Shown piece after piece: positions 54,515-61,492 of a stretch of 64,000 bases of DNA (position 1 is the stretch's first letter; every line of letters begins with the position of its first letter). The notes under the pieces were generated by a model. It did no database searches. It was not told where the DNA came from and saw only the letters and a list, made by a program, of their open reading frames with translations. The position numbers and the translations under genes were made by a program. Origin of the DNA: Eubacteriales bacterium (GTDB taxonomy: Bacteria; Bacillota; Clostridia; Oscillospirales; Oscillospiraceae); the NCBI GenBank assembly GCA_030536255.1, contig JAUNQI010000004.1, positions 1-64,000 on the forward strand. The letters run 5' to 3'.

Positions 54515-55123
54515 TTACTTCAGATTGTTCAGAAGCCTGTCACCGACTGCTCCGGCTGGATGAATGACAGCGAACTGTTCCCTGGTATATCCCGTCATCT
54601 GCATCAGAGCGATACAGATGGCGTCAAATGTAGAGATCACGGCAAGCGTGCTTGCCGTTGCAAGCATATTGAAGCGGCAGGGCTCCTGATCCACTTTTAC
54701 AAAGAGGAAAATATCCGACTCACGGGCGATGACCGAATCCGAGTTTTCCGATACTCCAATCAGAAGAGCACCCTTTGTTTTGCATGCGGGGATCAGGTTA
54801 ACAAGCTCTTTCGTATTTCCACCCTTGCTGATCAGAATAAAAACATCCTCTTTTTGAAGTACTCCGAGCGCTCCATGAACCGCATCCGCAGGGGAAAGGA
54901 AAAGAGCGGGAATTTCAATACAACTGAGAGAATGCGCTATTTTTTTTGCGGCCTGAGCAGATGTTCCGCAGCCGGAAAGGATAACTTTTCCTTTGCAGTT
55001 TTTTAAAGCCTCCGCAACCTTCAGAACGCTTGCTTCGTCAAGAACTTCCGTCAGATTTCTGATGGAATCAGCTTCAATTTCAAGAGCACGTTTTACTTCT
55101 GAGATTATTTCTGGATCTGTCAT
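54515..55123 (-). CDS. SIS-domain sugar-phosphate isomerase-like protein (KpsF/GutQ-like)
   Basis: This 202-residue single SIS domain has the phosphosugar-binding loops VILSGCGTSAQAAKKIAHSL and FILISKGGNTKELVNLIPA and lacks the CBS pair found in full KpsF proteins. SIS proteins isomerise or bind aldose/ketose phosphates. It is the promoter-proximal gene of a two-gene unit with the G1P dehydrogenase. AAGGAG precedes the ATG. The substrate is unknown but probably a 5- or 6-carbon sugar phosphate. Confidence 0.86.
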   Translation of the reverse strand: MTDPEIISEVKRALEIEADSIRNLTEVLDEASVLKVAEALKNCKGKVILSGCGTSAQAAKKIAHSLSCIEIPALFLSPADAVHGALGVLQKEDVFILISKGGNTKELVNLIPACKTKGALLIGVSENSDSVIARESDIFLFVKVDQEPCRFNMLATASTLAVISTFDAICIALMQMTGYTREQFAVIHPAGAVGDRLLNNLK

Positions 55124-55226
55124 TTTCTGTTCTCCTTGTTATTACTGTTTCCTGGTTTTCTCTTCCGTCTCCATTCAATGAGCAGTTCGGAAAAGCTTAA
55201 AATATCTTTTCTTCACTTTTGTATTT

Positions 55227-55254
55227 ATTATACCAAATTCAGGATTTTATTCAA
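55227..55254 (-). promoter_or_regulatory. Promoter of the SIS-G1PDH genes
   Basis: On the minus strand TTGAAT (55254-55249) and TATAAT (55232-55227) are spaced 16 bases apart, about 105 bases upstream of the SIS start codon. Confidence 0.65.
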
Positions 55255-55314
55255 GGATAAGCTCATGATTTAGAGACTCCCGCCACAAAACCACAGAAGT
55301 CATGGGTTTAAAAT

Positions 55315-55351
55315 AAAAGAACAGCTATTCTGACAGAGTAACTGTTCTTTT
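55315..55351 (-). terminator. Hairpin terminator interpreted as the displaced native tRNA-Val terminator
   Basis: AAAAGAACAG (55315-55324) pairs with CTGTTCTTTT (55342-55351), with further pairing inside the loop and TTATTTT beyond on the minus strand. It sits four bases beyond the truncated tRNA-Val 3'-end copy at 55356-55375, where a tRNA terminator would be before island insertion. Confidence 0.7.
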
Positions 55352-55355
55352 AGAA

Positions 55356-55375
55356 TGGACGATACAAGACTCGAA
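55356..55375 (-). repeat. Left direct repeat: copy of the tRNA-Val 3' end (attL-like)
   Basis: TGGACGATACAAGACTCGAA is a 20-base perfect match to 61493-61512, the discriminator, 3' acceptor strand and most of the T-arm of tRNA-Val(GAC). The remainder of the tRNA is absent here. Tyrosine-recombinase elements that integrate at tRNA 3' ends leave exactly such a copy. Confidence 0.8.
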
Positions 55376-55401
55376 ATGCCGAGAAGGAAAGTAATCAAAA
55401 A

Positions 55402-55782
55402 ATGATTAAATATAAAGTAAAAAATGAACTATAGCTTTTTGAAATCAGAAAAATGAGAGAAGAAGCAGGGTTTTCACAAACACAGATTTCAGAAAAAAGT
55501 GGGGTTTCAAAGAAGTAGATTATCAATATTGAGAAAGGTAAAGTGGAGAAAGTCAGGAATAGTACATTAGGAAAGTTGTGTCGGAAATGACGTTCTTTGT
55601 CGTTCTCTCTGCAAAAAACGCAGATACTCAGAATATTTTGTCCGCCATGCTCGGTCAGGAAGCGGTCACAAAAAGAAGTTACACGGGGTATCGCTGATGT
55701 CCAGCGGGACAAAAAATATTACAACAGAAGCGCGCAGATGGCAATAAAAGACGGCTACAACCGAATGAGGAGTAAAGGATAA
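55402..55782 (+). pseudogene. Broken XRE-family helix-turn-helix regulator
   Basis: Three frames join into one HTH_3-like protein of about 125 residues. It starts MIKYKVKNEL, hits a TAG at 55432, continues with FEIRKMREEAGFSQTQISEK (classic XRE helix-turn-helix), and meets a second TAG at 55516. It then reads IINIEKGKVEKVRNSTLGKL, shifts frame near 55590 into VVLSAKNADTQNILSAMLGQ, and shifts again near 55680 into GIADVQRDKKYYNRSAQMAI, ending by 55782. Two nonsense codons and two frameshifts make it non-functional. It would have been a regulator carried by the island. Confidence 0.75.
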
Positions 55783-55791
55783 TTACATCAT

Positions 55792-56136
55792 TTACACACT
55801 TTTATCCGTGATAGGCTCCTGATCATTGTCTTCTGACTTCTCACCGTCATCTTTCATGTTGACCGCAACGGCAGCAGCAATCTCTGGAAATCTCCCCGTA
55901 ATGGAACCGTAGGAATCCTTTTCGTGGGGGATCAGGCAGCTGATGCAGCTTTTTATGCCCTTTTCGGTGACTGTGTAGTGCCCTCCGCATTGATTTCCCA
56001 GAGAATAGAGCGGGCAGAAGCAGAAGAGGCAGTTAAAGCTTTCTGGATCCGCACCTTTGTGGCAGGGGAAGCATTCGCATTCCTTGTTCTGATAGAAGGC
56101 ATAATGTTTTCCATGCCAGTTGTTTTTATCTTTCAT
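55792..56136 (-). CDS. Cysteine-rich small-domain protein associated with cobalamin genes
   Basis: This 114-residue protein has nine or so cysteines in the pattern NKECECFPCHKG, FNCLFCFCPLY, NQCGGHYT and KSCISCLIPHEKD. It matches the small Cys-rich domain (PF04071-type) often encoded with cobU, cobT or cbi genes. It probably binds zinc or an Fe-S cluster; its biochemical role is unknown. The acidic C-terminal tail (about 90-114) is extra. Its start overlaps the end of the decayed cobC gene by 11 bases, so translation may have been coupled. It is intact although its neighbour is broken. Confidence 0.85.
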   Translation of the reverse strand: MKDKNNWHGKHYAFYQNKECECFPCHKGADPESFNCLFCFCPLYSLGNQCGGHYTVTEKGIKSCISCLIPHEKDSYGSITGRFPEIAAAVAVNMKDDGEKSEDNDQEPITDKSV

Positions 56137-56350
56137 ATGTTTCCCTCACTGTGCCTCCGGCTATGCTGCAGATTCTGCCTGTCATGCCGATGCACCAGCC
56201 CTCCACCCATTCCTGTAAGCAGGGTCATGCTCCATTTCATCCACAACAATCTTCCGCCCCGGAAAAAGGATGGCGGCCGTCTGTGCTGCCTATATAGCTC
56301 TTCTGAAGGTTTCCCGCCGTTGCCCCGTGACGGATCAGAAAAAGATTCAT
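56126..56350 (-). pseudogene. cobC: Decayed alpha-ribazole phosphatase (cobC) with internal deletions and frameshifts
   Basis: The remnant starts with a normal histidine-phosphatase N-terminus MNLFLIRHGATAGNLQKSYI and GSTD. It then shifts frame into QTAAILFPGRKIVVDEMEHD, a piece from further inside the enzyme, and shifts again into WVEGWCIGMTGRICSIAGGT, the C-terminal end. About 190 residues are reduced to about 75, so at least two deletions have occurred. The ATG still overlaps the preceding gene's TGA (ATGA), which shows the ancestral operon layout. It would have dephosphorylated alpha-ribazole-5'-phosphate in B12 nucleotide-loop assembly. Confidence 0.78.
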
Positions 56351-56715
56351 ATTTTTCTGATCCCGGGTGCTTCTCCTTTGATGACCTGCGGGATCCCGCA
56401 CACCATGCGGACAACAGCATCCGCCTCCCGGGCCAGCAGGATGCAAAGCCTCCCGGTCGCCTCCCTGCCGACCCTCTCGCTGTAAAGGGCGGGAATAACG
56501 CCGCTGCCTACCTCACTGCAGATGACCACTTCTTTTTTCAGCGCATCCGCGAGGAGCCCATCAGTGCCCTCTGGGTCAGCAAAGACCAGTTTTTCCAGAT
56601 GATACAGCACCGGCTTGTCGCCCGTTATGCTGCAGCTCAGCTCTTCGTCGCGATAGCCCAGACTTTTCACATATTCCCGTTTCCCCGAGCCTTCGCTTCC
56701 AACAACAAGGATCAT
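56347..56715 (-). CDS. Short CobU-like P-loop protein (second adenosylcobinamide kinase homologue)
   Basis: This protein of about 122 residues begins MILVVGSEGSGKREYVKSLG with a Walker A loop. It continues with EVVICSEVGSGVIPALYSER and ends GRLCILLAREADAVVRMVCG followed by IP, all features of CobU adenosylcobinamide kinase/guanylyltransferase. It is shorter than full CobU (about 180). ATG at 56715 or 56724 may start it; neither has a strong ribosome site. It is intact and overlaps the decayed cobC by four bases. Whether it is catalytic is uncertain. Confidence 0.75.
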   Translation of the reverse strand: MILVVGSEGSGKREYVKSLGYRDEELSCSITGDKPVLYHLEKLVFADPEGTDGLLADALKKEVVICSEVGSGVIPALYSERVGREATGRLCILLAREADAVVRMVCGIPQVIKGEAPGIRKI

Positions 56716-56843
56716 AGCAATCATCCATTCTGCCGCTTCGCGCCGGCACAAATAGTTTGAAAATATTTCATCTTATCATGCGAAGAAGTGAAATGATAAG
56801 ATAATTGTTTTTTAATATTCATAGTGTGGAAGAAACTTTCACA

Positions 56844-57098
56844 CTAGCCTCCTGTTCTCTCGGCCAGCACGCAAAGAAGCAGCTCCGTCAACTCAGTTAT
56901 TGCATTCAGGTAACCTGCCAGATCGCCGGACATGACGTCAAACTGCTTCACAGCGAGTCTGCGTGTGCCGAAGAAGCCCACCAGCGGCAACGCGCAGAGA
57001 ATATAACACATGTTTTCTTTTGCTCAGTCTGCCCGGGGAGCCGGAAACACAGAGAACATGGAAAACGACAGGTATATGGAATTCCATAAAGTTTTCAT
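56844..57098 (-). pseudogene. cobS: Decayed cobalamin synthase (cobS) with large internal deletion and stop
   Basis: The remnant begins with a CobS N-terminus, MKTLWNSIYLSFSMFSVFPA then PRAD. It meets an in-frame TGA where Trp is expected, and resumes in the same frame with KENMCYILCALPLVG, the second CobS segment. It then jumps to KQFDVMSGDLAGYLNAITEL, the C-terminal CobS region. About 85 codons remain of roughly 250. The ATG overlaps the cobU stop (ATGA). CobS would join GDP-cobinamide to alpha-ribazole. A hairpin-rich AT-rich gap (56755-56845) separates it from the next gene. Confidence 0.8.
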
Positions 57099-57616
57099 TC
57101 CGGCAGCGTTCCTTTCAGCACCAGAGGGATCCCGCACACCAGCTCGCACACTGTGTCGGCCTTCTCCGCCAGAGCGGCGTTGATGCTGCCCATGGCTTTG
57201 ATATATGCGCGGGTCCCTTCATTGTAATCCAGCGCATCCGCGCCCACATCGTTTGTTATGACCACCAGATTATTGCACTGCGCCGCCAGCGCCATTGTCC
57301 CTCTGATGACCGCCTCGCAGGGATCACAAAACGTGCTGTTGTCGTCAAACATTTCGTTGGCAGTCAGGTTGCAGATACATTCCAGCAGGGCGGTGCCTCT
57401 CCCAGGCAGGGTCAGCTCATCAAGCGCGGTATATTTTTCAATGGTCTCAAACCCCTTTCCCCGGCGGAGCGTCCTGTGCCTCCTGATCCGTTCTTCCCCC
57501 TCGGCTCCGTAGGGCTTCATAGCCGCGATGTAATACCGAGGGAGTGGCAGAGAAGTGCAAAGGCTCTCCGCAAAGGCGCTCTTTCCGCAGGCAGAGCCGC
57601 CTGTAAGAAGGATCAT
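57095..57616 (-). CDS. cobU: Adenosylcobinamide kinase / adenosylcobinamide-phosphate guanylyltransferase
   Basis: This 173-residue protein phosphorylates adenosylcobinamide and transfers GMP to it. Walker A is ILLTGGSACGKSAFAESL, the base-specificity segment is RYYIAAMKPYGAEGEERIRR, and the C-terminal VVITNDVGADALDYNEGTRA and MGSINAALAEKADTVCELVC follow CobU. Length is normal. The ATG at 57616 overlaps the TGA of the cobT remnant (TGATG). It is intact between two decayed genes, consistent with salvage of cobinamide, yet the CobS needed to use its product is destroyed here. Confidence 0.88.
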   Translation of the reverse strand: MILLTGGSACGKSAFAESLCTSLPLPRYYIAAMKPYGAEGEERIRRHRTLRRGKGFETIEKYTALDELTLPGRGTALLECICNLTANEMFDDNSTFCDPCEAVIRGTMALAAQCNNLVVITNDVGADALDYNEGTRAYIKAMGSINAALAEKADTVCELVCGIPLVLKGTLPE

Positions 57617-57819
57617 CACTGCCTGTCACCCCCAAGATCTTCATACTGCTTTACCCCTGCGGAGGAAAAGGCCGAGGAGCCGTTGTGTAATGCCTGTGCC
57701 ATGTCAAGCAGCGGCAGCAGGCAGACTGCACCTATCCCTTCCCCCATCCTCATTCCGGCATAAATGACCGGCGTGATGCCCAGCCCCTTCCGGTTGATCT
57801 CAGAATAATCCGAACGCAT
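57616..57819 (-). pseudogene. cobT: C-terminal stump of nicotinate-nucleotide:DMB phosphoribosyltransferase (cobT)
   Basis: The 67-codon open frame has AGMRMGEGIGAVCLLPLLDM and GVKQYEDL, the conserved C-terminus of CobT (MRLGEGTGA...LLD). The upstream roughly 280 residues with the substrate site are missing. The frame nevertheless has an ATG with AGGAGG, so the first codons (MRSDYSEINRK) may be the original N-terminus joined to the tail by one deletion. CobT makes alpha-ribazole phosphate. A short peptide may still be translated, but enzyme activity is not possible. Confidence 0.75.
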
Positions 57820-57849
57820 TTTCTGTCCCTCCTGAACTTTCTTCCCGTC

Positions 57850-58620
57850 TCATCTGCTTGCTGTCCTGTCCCATTCGGAAAGCAGCTTTTTCATCCATTC
57901 CGCCACATCCATCCTGTAAACCTGATTCAGATGCTCCGCCGTCATAACTTCCTTCAGTCGGCCGGAGGAGACCGTTCTGCCGCGGTCGAGAAGAATGGCG
58001 TGCGACCCGTATGCTTTGGCAAGAGACAGGTCATGCACCACAGAGATCACGGCGCGCTCCGGGCGCTGAAGCCATTCGCGAATCAGCGAGAAGACCTGCT
58101 TCTGATATACAAGGTCTAGATGGTTGGTGGGTTCATCCAGCAGAAGAAGCTGCGGATCCTGCGCCAGCACCTGGGCAAGGAAAGTTCTTTGCAGCTCCCC
58201 GCCGGAGAGCGTGAGCACAGACTGATGCCTCTGCCCGGTCATGCCGGTGAGCTCCAGCGCCTGCGCAACAGCCGCCTCGTTGTCTGTTCTCTTTTCCGCG
58301 AGGAAGCCTCTGGTGTGAGAATACCGCCCGAGGCGGATCACCTCCTCCACCGAGAAAGAATACCCGACAAAGTGATTCTGCGCCAGGATCCCGATCCGGG
58401 AGGCCCGGAGATCCGACTTCATGCTCCGAAGCGGCTCTCCCTGAAAGTAGATCTCCCCTGAATAAGGGGTCGTCTGCGCAATGGCGCTGAGGACGGTGGA
58501 TTTTCCCGCTCCGTTGGGGCCCACCAGCATCAGCCACTGCCCCTCCTCCACGGAGAAGCTGAGCCCCTCCACAGCGGTAAAGTTGCCGTACCGTATCGTA
58601 AGGTCTTTTACCTCCAGCAT
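57850..58620 (-). CDS. btuD: Corrinoid/iron-complex ABC transporter ATP-binding protein (BtuD-like)
   Basis: This 256-residue ATPase of the FecE/BtuD class has Walker A (LVGPNGAGKSTVLSAI), signature TLSGGELQRTFLAQVLA, Walker B LLLLDEPTNHLDL and switch VISVVHDLSLAKAYG. ATG at 58620 lies two bases after the permease stop with GGGGCGG upstream. The B12 riboswitch and cob genes in the same unit point to cobalamin or cobinamide uptake rather than siderophores. It powers the BtuC permease. Confidence 0.87.
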   Translation of the reverse strand: MLEVKDLTIRYGNFTAVEGLSFSVEEGQWLMLVGPNGAGKSTVLSAIAQTTPYSGEIYFQGEPLRSMKSDLRASRIGILAQNHFVGYSFSVEEVIRLGRYSHTRGFLAEKRTDNEAAVAQALELTGMTGQRHQSVLTLSGGELQRTFLAQVLAQDPQLLLLDEPTNHLDLVYQKQVFSLIREWLQRPERAVISVVHDLSLAKAYGSHAILLDRGRTVSSGRLKEVMTAEHLNQVYRMDVAEWMKKLLSEWDRTASR

Positions 58621-58621
58621 T

Positions 58622-59650
58622 TCACCGCCCCTTTCTTGTTTTATAGAAAATAAAGATAAACACAACGGCGCCTACGATGCTCGTGACAACACCGATTGGC
58701 AGCTCGCGGGGGCTGAGCAGTGTCCTTGCCGCAAGATCGGCAAGCATCAGGAATATTGCCCCTGAAAAGAGGGAAAGCGGCAGCAGACGCCGGTGGTTCG
58801 GCCCTGTGATCATCCTGACCATGTGGGGCGTCACCAGGCCCACGAAGCTGATTGTGCCGCCGATGGCGACACAGACCCCAATCAGCACCGAAACTGTGAT
58901 CAGCACCGTCAGCTTGACCCGGCGGACGCTTACCCCAATGTGAGCGGCATTCTCCTCACCGACGGCGAAGGCATTCAGCTCCTCGGCAAGGGAGAGAAGA
59001 ACGGACGTGCATATGGTCAGAACCGCGCCTAACACCCCCGCGTTCATATAAGAAGAGCCTTGCAGGCTGCCCATGGTCCAGAATGTGATATGCTGCACCC
59101 TGTCCGCGGAAAAAGTGATAATGATGTTCATGAGGCTGGACACGAACATTGAGAAGATCACGCCGATCAGTATGATCGTGTTGGTGGAGAGTGAGCTGTC
59201 CAGCTTCCATGCAAGGCTCAGGATCAGCAGCAGAGAGAGAAAAGCGAAAAGAACTGCCATCACGACAGTGCCGGCAAAGGGCAGGGAAGGAAAGGTGATC
59301 CCGAAGGCGATGGAAATGACCGCTCCCAGAGAAGCCCCGGAGGAAACGCCCAGTGTGGAGCCGTCTGCCAGCGGATTCTTCAGCAGTCCCTGCATGGCAG
59401 CTCCAGCCAGAGAGAGCGCTGCGCCGCTCAGTGCCACGCACAGCACTCTCGGCAGTCTGACCGAGAGGATGATGGAAGCGTTCAGCCCTTCCTCCTGCGG
59501 TGTACCGGAAAAAACATCTCTGAGTACCCTCAGCGTATCGGCAAGCGGGATATTTACGCTGCCGATGCAAACGCACAGGCACAGTGCTGCCCCCAGAAGC
59601 GCAGTCATAACGATATATGCAGTTGTGGGCAGATGATCTTTCCGTTGCAT
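58622..59650 (-). CDS. btuC: Corrinoid ABC transporter permease (FecCD/BtuC family)
   Basis: This 342-residue permease has about ten transmembrane helices. Family stretches are RLPRVLCVALSGAALSLAGA, GLLKNPLADGSTLGVSSGAS and FVGLVTPHMVRMITGPNHRR. ATG at 59650 follows GGAGG by eight bases. Codons are strongly GC-ended, unlike most of the window. Forms an importer with the BtuD-like ATPase and the binding protein. Confidence 0.88.
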   Translation of the reverse strand: MQRKDHLPTTAYIVMTALLGAALCLCVCIGSVNIPLADTLRVLRDVFSGTPQEEGLNASIILSVRLPRVLCVALSGAALSLAGAAMQGLLKNPLADGSTLGVSSGASLGAVISIAFGITFPSLPFAGTVVMAVLFAFLSLLLILSLAWKLDSSLSTNTIILIGVIFSMFVSSLMNIIITFSADRVQHITFWTMGSLQGSSYMNAGVLGAVLTICTSVLLSLAEELNAFAVGEENAAHIGVSVRRVKLTVLITVSVLIGVCVAIGGTISFVGLVTPHMVRMITGPNHRRLLPLSLFSGAIFLMLADLAARTLLSPRELPIGVVTSIVGAVVFIFIFYKTRKGR

Positions 59651-59679
59651 CGAGGAAGCCTCCCAGCAATAATATTGAA

Positions 59680-59717
59680 TTGGGAAACGGGGGATCTGTG
59701 CTTCCACCGTTTCCCAA
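59680..59717 (-). promoter_or_regulatory. Intercistronic hairpin between btuF and btuC
   Basis: TTGGGAAACGG and CCGTTTCCCAA form a perfect 11-bp stem with a 16-base loop in the gap between the binding-protein and permease genes. No T-tract follows on the minus strand, so it more likely stabilises the upstream mRNA segment than terminates it. Excess binding protein over permease is a common outcome of such hairpins. Confidence 0.55.
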
Positions 59718-59731
59718 AAGTCTGCAAACAG

Positions 59732-60649
59732 TTACGCGGCAGCCGCAGCGTTTACGAACCCGTCAACAAAGTCATACAGCATGCGGGCACCTTCTGCAAG
59801 GCGAGGTGCCGGGCGGGACAGCTCATTATCCTGCAGGTTCAGAATTGCTCCGTTCCGCACAGCTGTCACATTTTTCCAGCCGGCACGGCCGAGTATTTCC
59901 TCCTCGGGCGTGGGGCCTTCCCCGTAATACATGGTGATCGTCATGATATAATCCGGGTTGCGTTCAAGTACCTGCTCCTCTGAGATCTCGGCCCAGCCAT
60001 CCACGTCATCAAAGCAGTTTTTCAGTCCCATCATTTCAGCGACTTCATTCATGAAGGTTCCCTTTCCTGCGGTCCAGAGACCCCACTCCAGGGGAGAGAC
60101 CTCAAAATAGATCGTCTGGCCCTTGGTGAAGGCGTCATCACAGATCTCAGCGAAAGCGGTCTTCATGCTGTCGATGACAGCGGCGGCTTCCTCAGTTTTC
60201 CCTGTAAGGGTGCCGATCATTTCAATGGCGGTGTATACGCCGGCAATATCCTGCGCGTCACTTACCACAACACGGACGCCCGCTGCCTCCAGCTGGGCCA
60301 CCTGCTCCTCCGTCTGAGCCATAGTGCTCATGATCAGCACCTGGGGATGAAGTGCGAGGATCTGCTCAATATTGGTGTCATAGCCGGACTGCACCGAGGG
60401 AACCTCAAAAACCTCCATTGGATAGTCGCAGTATTCTCCGCGGCCTACCAGAAGATCCCCTGCGCCGAGCGCATAGAGAATTTCACAGTCAGAAGCGGTG
60501 AGAGCAACGATTCTTGATGCCGGCTCCTCCAGTGTGATCTCGTGGCCGGTCATATCCCTCACCGTGACTGCGGGCGTGTCTGCAAGGCTGCAGGGGCAAA
60601 GCGTAAAGAGCATCAGTGCGGAGAGAATCAGGGGAATTGCTTTTTTCAT
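59732..60649 (-). CDS. btuF: Corrinoid-type ABC transporter substrate-binding protein (BtuF-like)
   Basis: This 305-residue exported protein has a signal peptide MKKAIPLILSALMLFTLCPC SLA and no convincing lipobox, which is unusual for a Gram-positive binding protein. The mature class III fold starts VTVRDMTGHEITLEEPASRI and includes VALTASDCEILYALGAGDLL and VQSGYDTNIEQILALHPQVL. ATG at 60649 follows GGAGG. It is the first intact gene downstream of the B12 riboswitch. Substrate is inferred as cobalamin or cobinamide from context. Confidence 0.87.
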   Translation of the reverse strand: MKKAIPLILSALMLFTLCPCSLADTPAVTVRDMTGHEITLEEPASRIVALTASDCEILYALGAGDLLVGRGEYCDYPMEVFEVPSVQSGYDTNIEQILALHPQVLIMSTMAQTEEQVAQLEAAGVRVVVSDAQDIAGVYTAIEMIGTLTGKTEEAAAVIDSMKTAFAEICDDAFTKGQTIYFEVSPLEWGLWTAGKGTFMNEVAEMMGLKNCFDDVDGWAEISEEQVLERNPDYIMTITMYYGEGPTPEEEILGRAGWKNVTAVRNGAILNLQDNELSRPAPRLAEGARMLYDFVDGFVNAAAAA

Positions 60650-60718
60650 AACTTCCTCCATAAAAAATATATTTTATTTTCTGCAGCGCAGAAAATAAGC
60701 AGACGGCTGCATCAGCCG

Positions 60719-60893
60719 TTATGCTTTCCGGTTGAGCACCTGATATACAAATCCCATATTCAAGTCGCGGAGGATCTGTTGCGACGTCACCGCCTTTGTT
60801 GCTTTCCGTGGCGTGCCAAGGGGAATTGGTGCTGAAGGAAAAATTCAGCGCAATATCTGTCCCGTAAATATCTCCTCCGTGAGGGTTTTGCAT
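60719..60893 (-). pseudogene. cobD: N-terminal stump of threonine-phosphate decarboxylase (cobD)
   Basis: MQNPHGGDIYGTDIALNFSF and STN match the start of CobD-type aminotransferases (HGGDIY...LDFS.N.NPLG). A one-base shift then gives LGTPRKATKAVTSQQILRDL and the frame ends at 60719. The PLP-binding core of about 300 residues is missing. The upstream in-frame bases (about 60894-60970) encode IADELRRQVDLHEV, which could be the end of a further lost gene such as cobQ. CobD would make the aminopropanol linker of cobalamin. Confidence 0.65.
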
Positions 60894-60982
60894 TCCATAA
60901 AATATGATTGACCCTTTACCTCGTGAAGATCAACCTGACGGCGCAGCTCATCAGCAATGCGAGAACTGCCAAATGAACAAAC

Positions 60983-61012
60983 AAAAAAGCACAGCAGTAA
61001 TAACTGCTGTGC
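60983..61012 (-). terminator. Intrinsic terminator downstream of the cobalamin riboswitch
   Basis: GCACAGCAG and CTGCTGTGC form a perfect 9-bp stem with loop TTATTA, followed on the minus strand by TTTTTTG. It lies about 100 bases after the B12 box and is the probable off-state of the riboswitch. Confidence 0.8.
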
Positions 61013-61089
61013 CCGTATTCCACAACACACCCGCAATAAGCGGGACTTCGCCCTCTTCCTGCAGCTCTTTCCCCTGCTCCAATACCGGG

Positions 61090-61282
61090 AGACAGGATGA
61101 TCACACCTTGAGCAGGTCTCCTGGCTGATGCGTTGGCAGCTGTGCGCTTCCTTCTCGGGTCGGCCCCAATGGATGACATTCCGTCTCGCGCATAGCCTGA
61201 GCAAATACAGTGGCGGTACCGTTCCGGATTCTGACCGGATTCCCTATTATCCCGGACTCATAAGCGCTCCGGGCACTCAAGG
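61090..61282 (-). ncRNA. Cobalamin (AdoCbl) riboswitch
   Basis: On the minus strand the leader contains the conserved core GGTACCGCCACTGTA (61220-61206) preceded by GGGAATCCGGTCAGAATCCG, and the B12 box AGCCAGGAGACCTGCT (61126-61111). Both elements are in the correct order and spacing for the class I cobalamin aptamer. It lies between a promoter at 61326-61298 and an intrinsic terminator at 61012-60983, so B12 would stop transcription of the btuFCD-cob operon. More than 300 bases of decayed sequence now separate the terminator from btuF. Confidence 0.93.
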
Positions 61283-61297
61283 CTCTATTCTTTTTTT

Positions 61298-61326
61298 ATC
61301 ATACTCTCCTGTGGCAGGAAAGTCAA
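61298..61326 (-). promoter_or_regulatory. Promoter of the riboswitch-controlled B12 operon
   Basis: On the minus strand TTGACT (61326-61321) and TATGAT (61303-61298) have exact 17-base spacing, just upstream of the aptamer. Confidence 0.7.
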
Positions 61327-61452
61327 CACTGCAGGGCGAGGTTTAAAAATGCAGTAATAAAGCGCACCAAAGAAAATGGGTAGCATGATGCGCACCCTTA
61401 CCGCCTGATTTACGTTAAGGGTAAATTAAGGGTAAAAAGGGAAAAGGGCAAC

Positions 61453-61490
61453 AAAAAAGCTCCAAATCCTAAGGATTTAGGGCTTTTTTT
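61453..61490. terminator. Hairpin terminator next to the tRNA-Val 3' end
   Basis: AAAAAAGCTCCAAATCC pairs with GGATTTAGGGCTTTTTT around TAA, with one mismatch and one G-T. It has A and T tracts suitable for either strand and would end tRNA-Val transcription. On the island model it was supplied by the incoming element. The rest of 61327-61452 shows no gene. Confidence 0.75.
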
Positions 61491-61492
61491 GG

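Noticed and set aside
55597..55782. Separate small gene or integrase remnant at the left island edge
   Set aside because: The frame continues the broken XRE regulator after a frameshift. No recombinase catalytic motif (R...HxxR...Y) is visible.
56755..56845. AT-rich hairpin-bearing gap as a possible MITE-like insertion
   Set aside because: Two inverted repeats (56773-56801 and 56823-56845) are present, but no target-site duplication or second copy was seen. Ordinary intergenic sequence is the simpler reading.
56963..57763. A 266-codon plus-strand frame across cobU, cobS and cobT remnants
   Set aside because: It arises from the GC-rich codon usage of the minus-strand genes. The opposite strand encodes recognisable CobU, CobS and CobT sequences.
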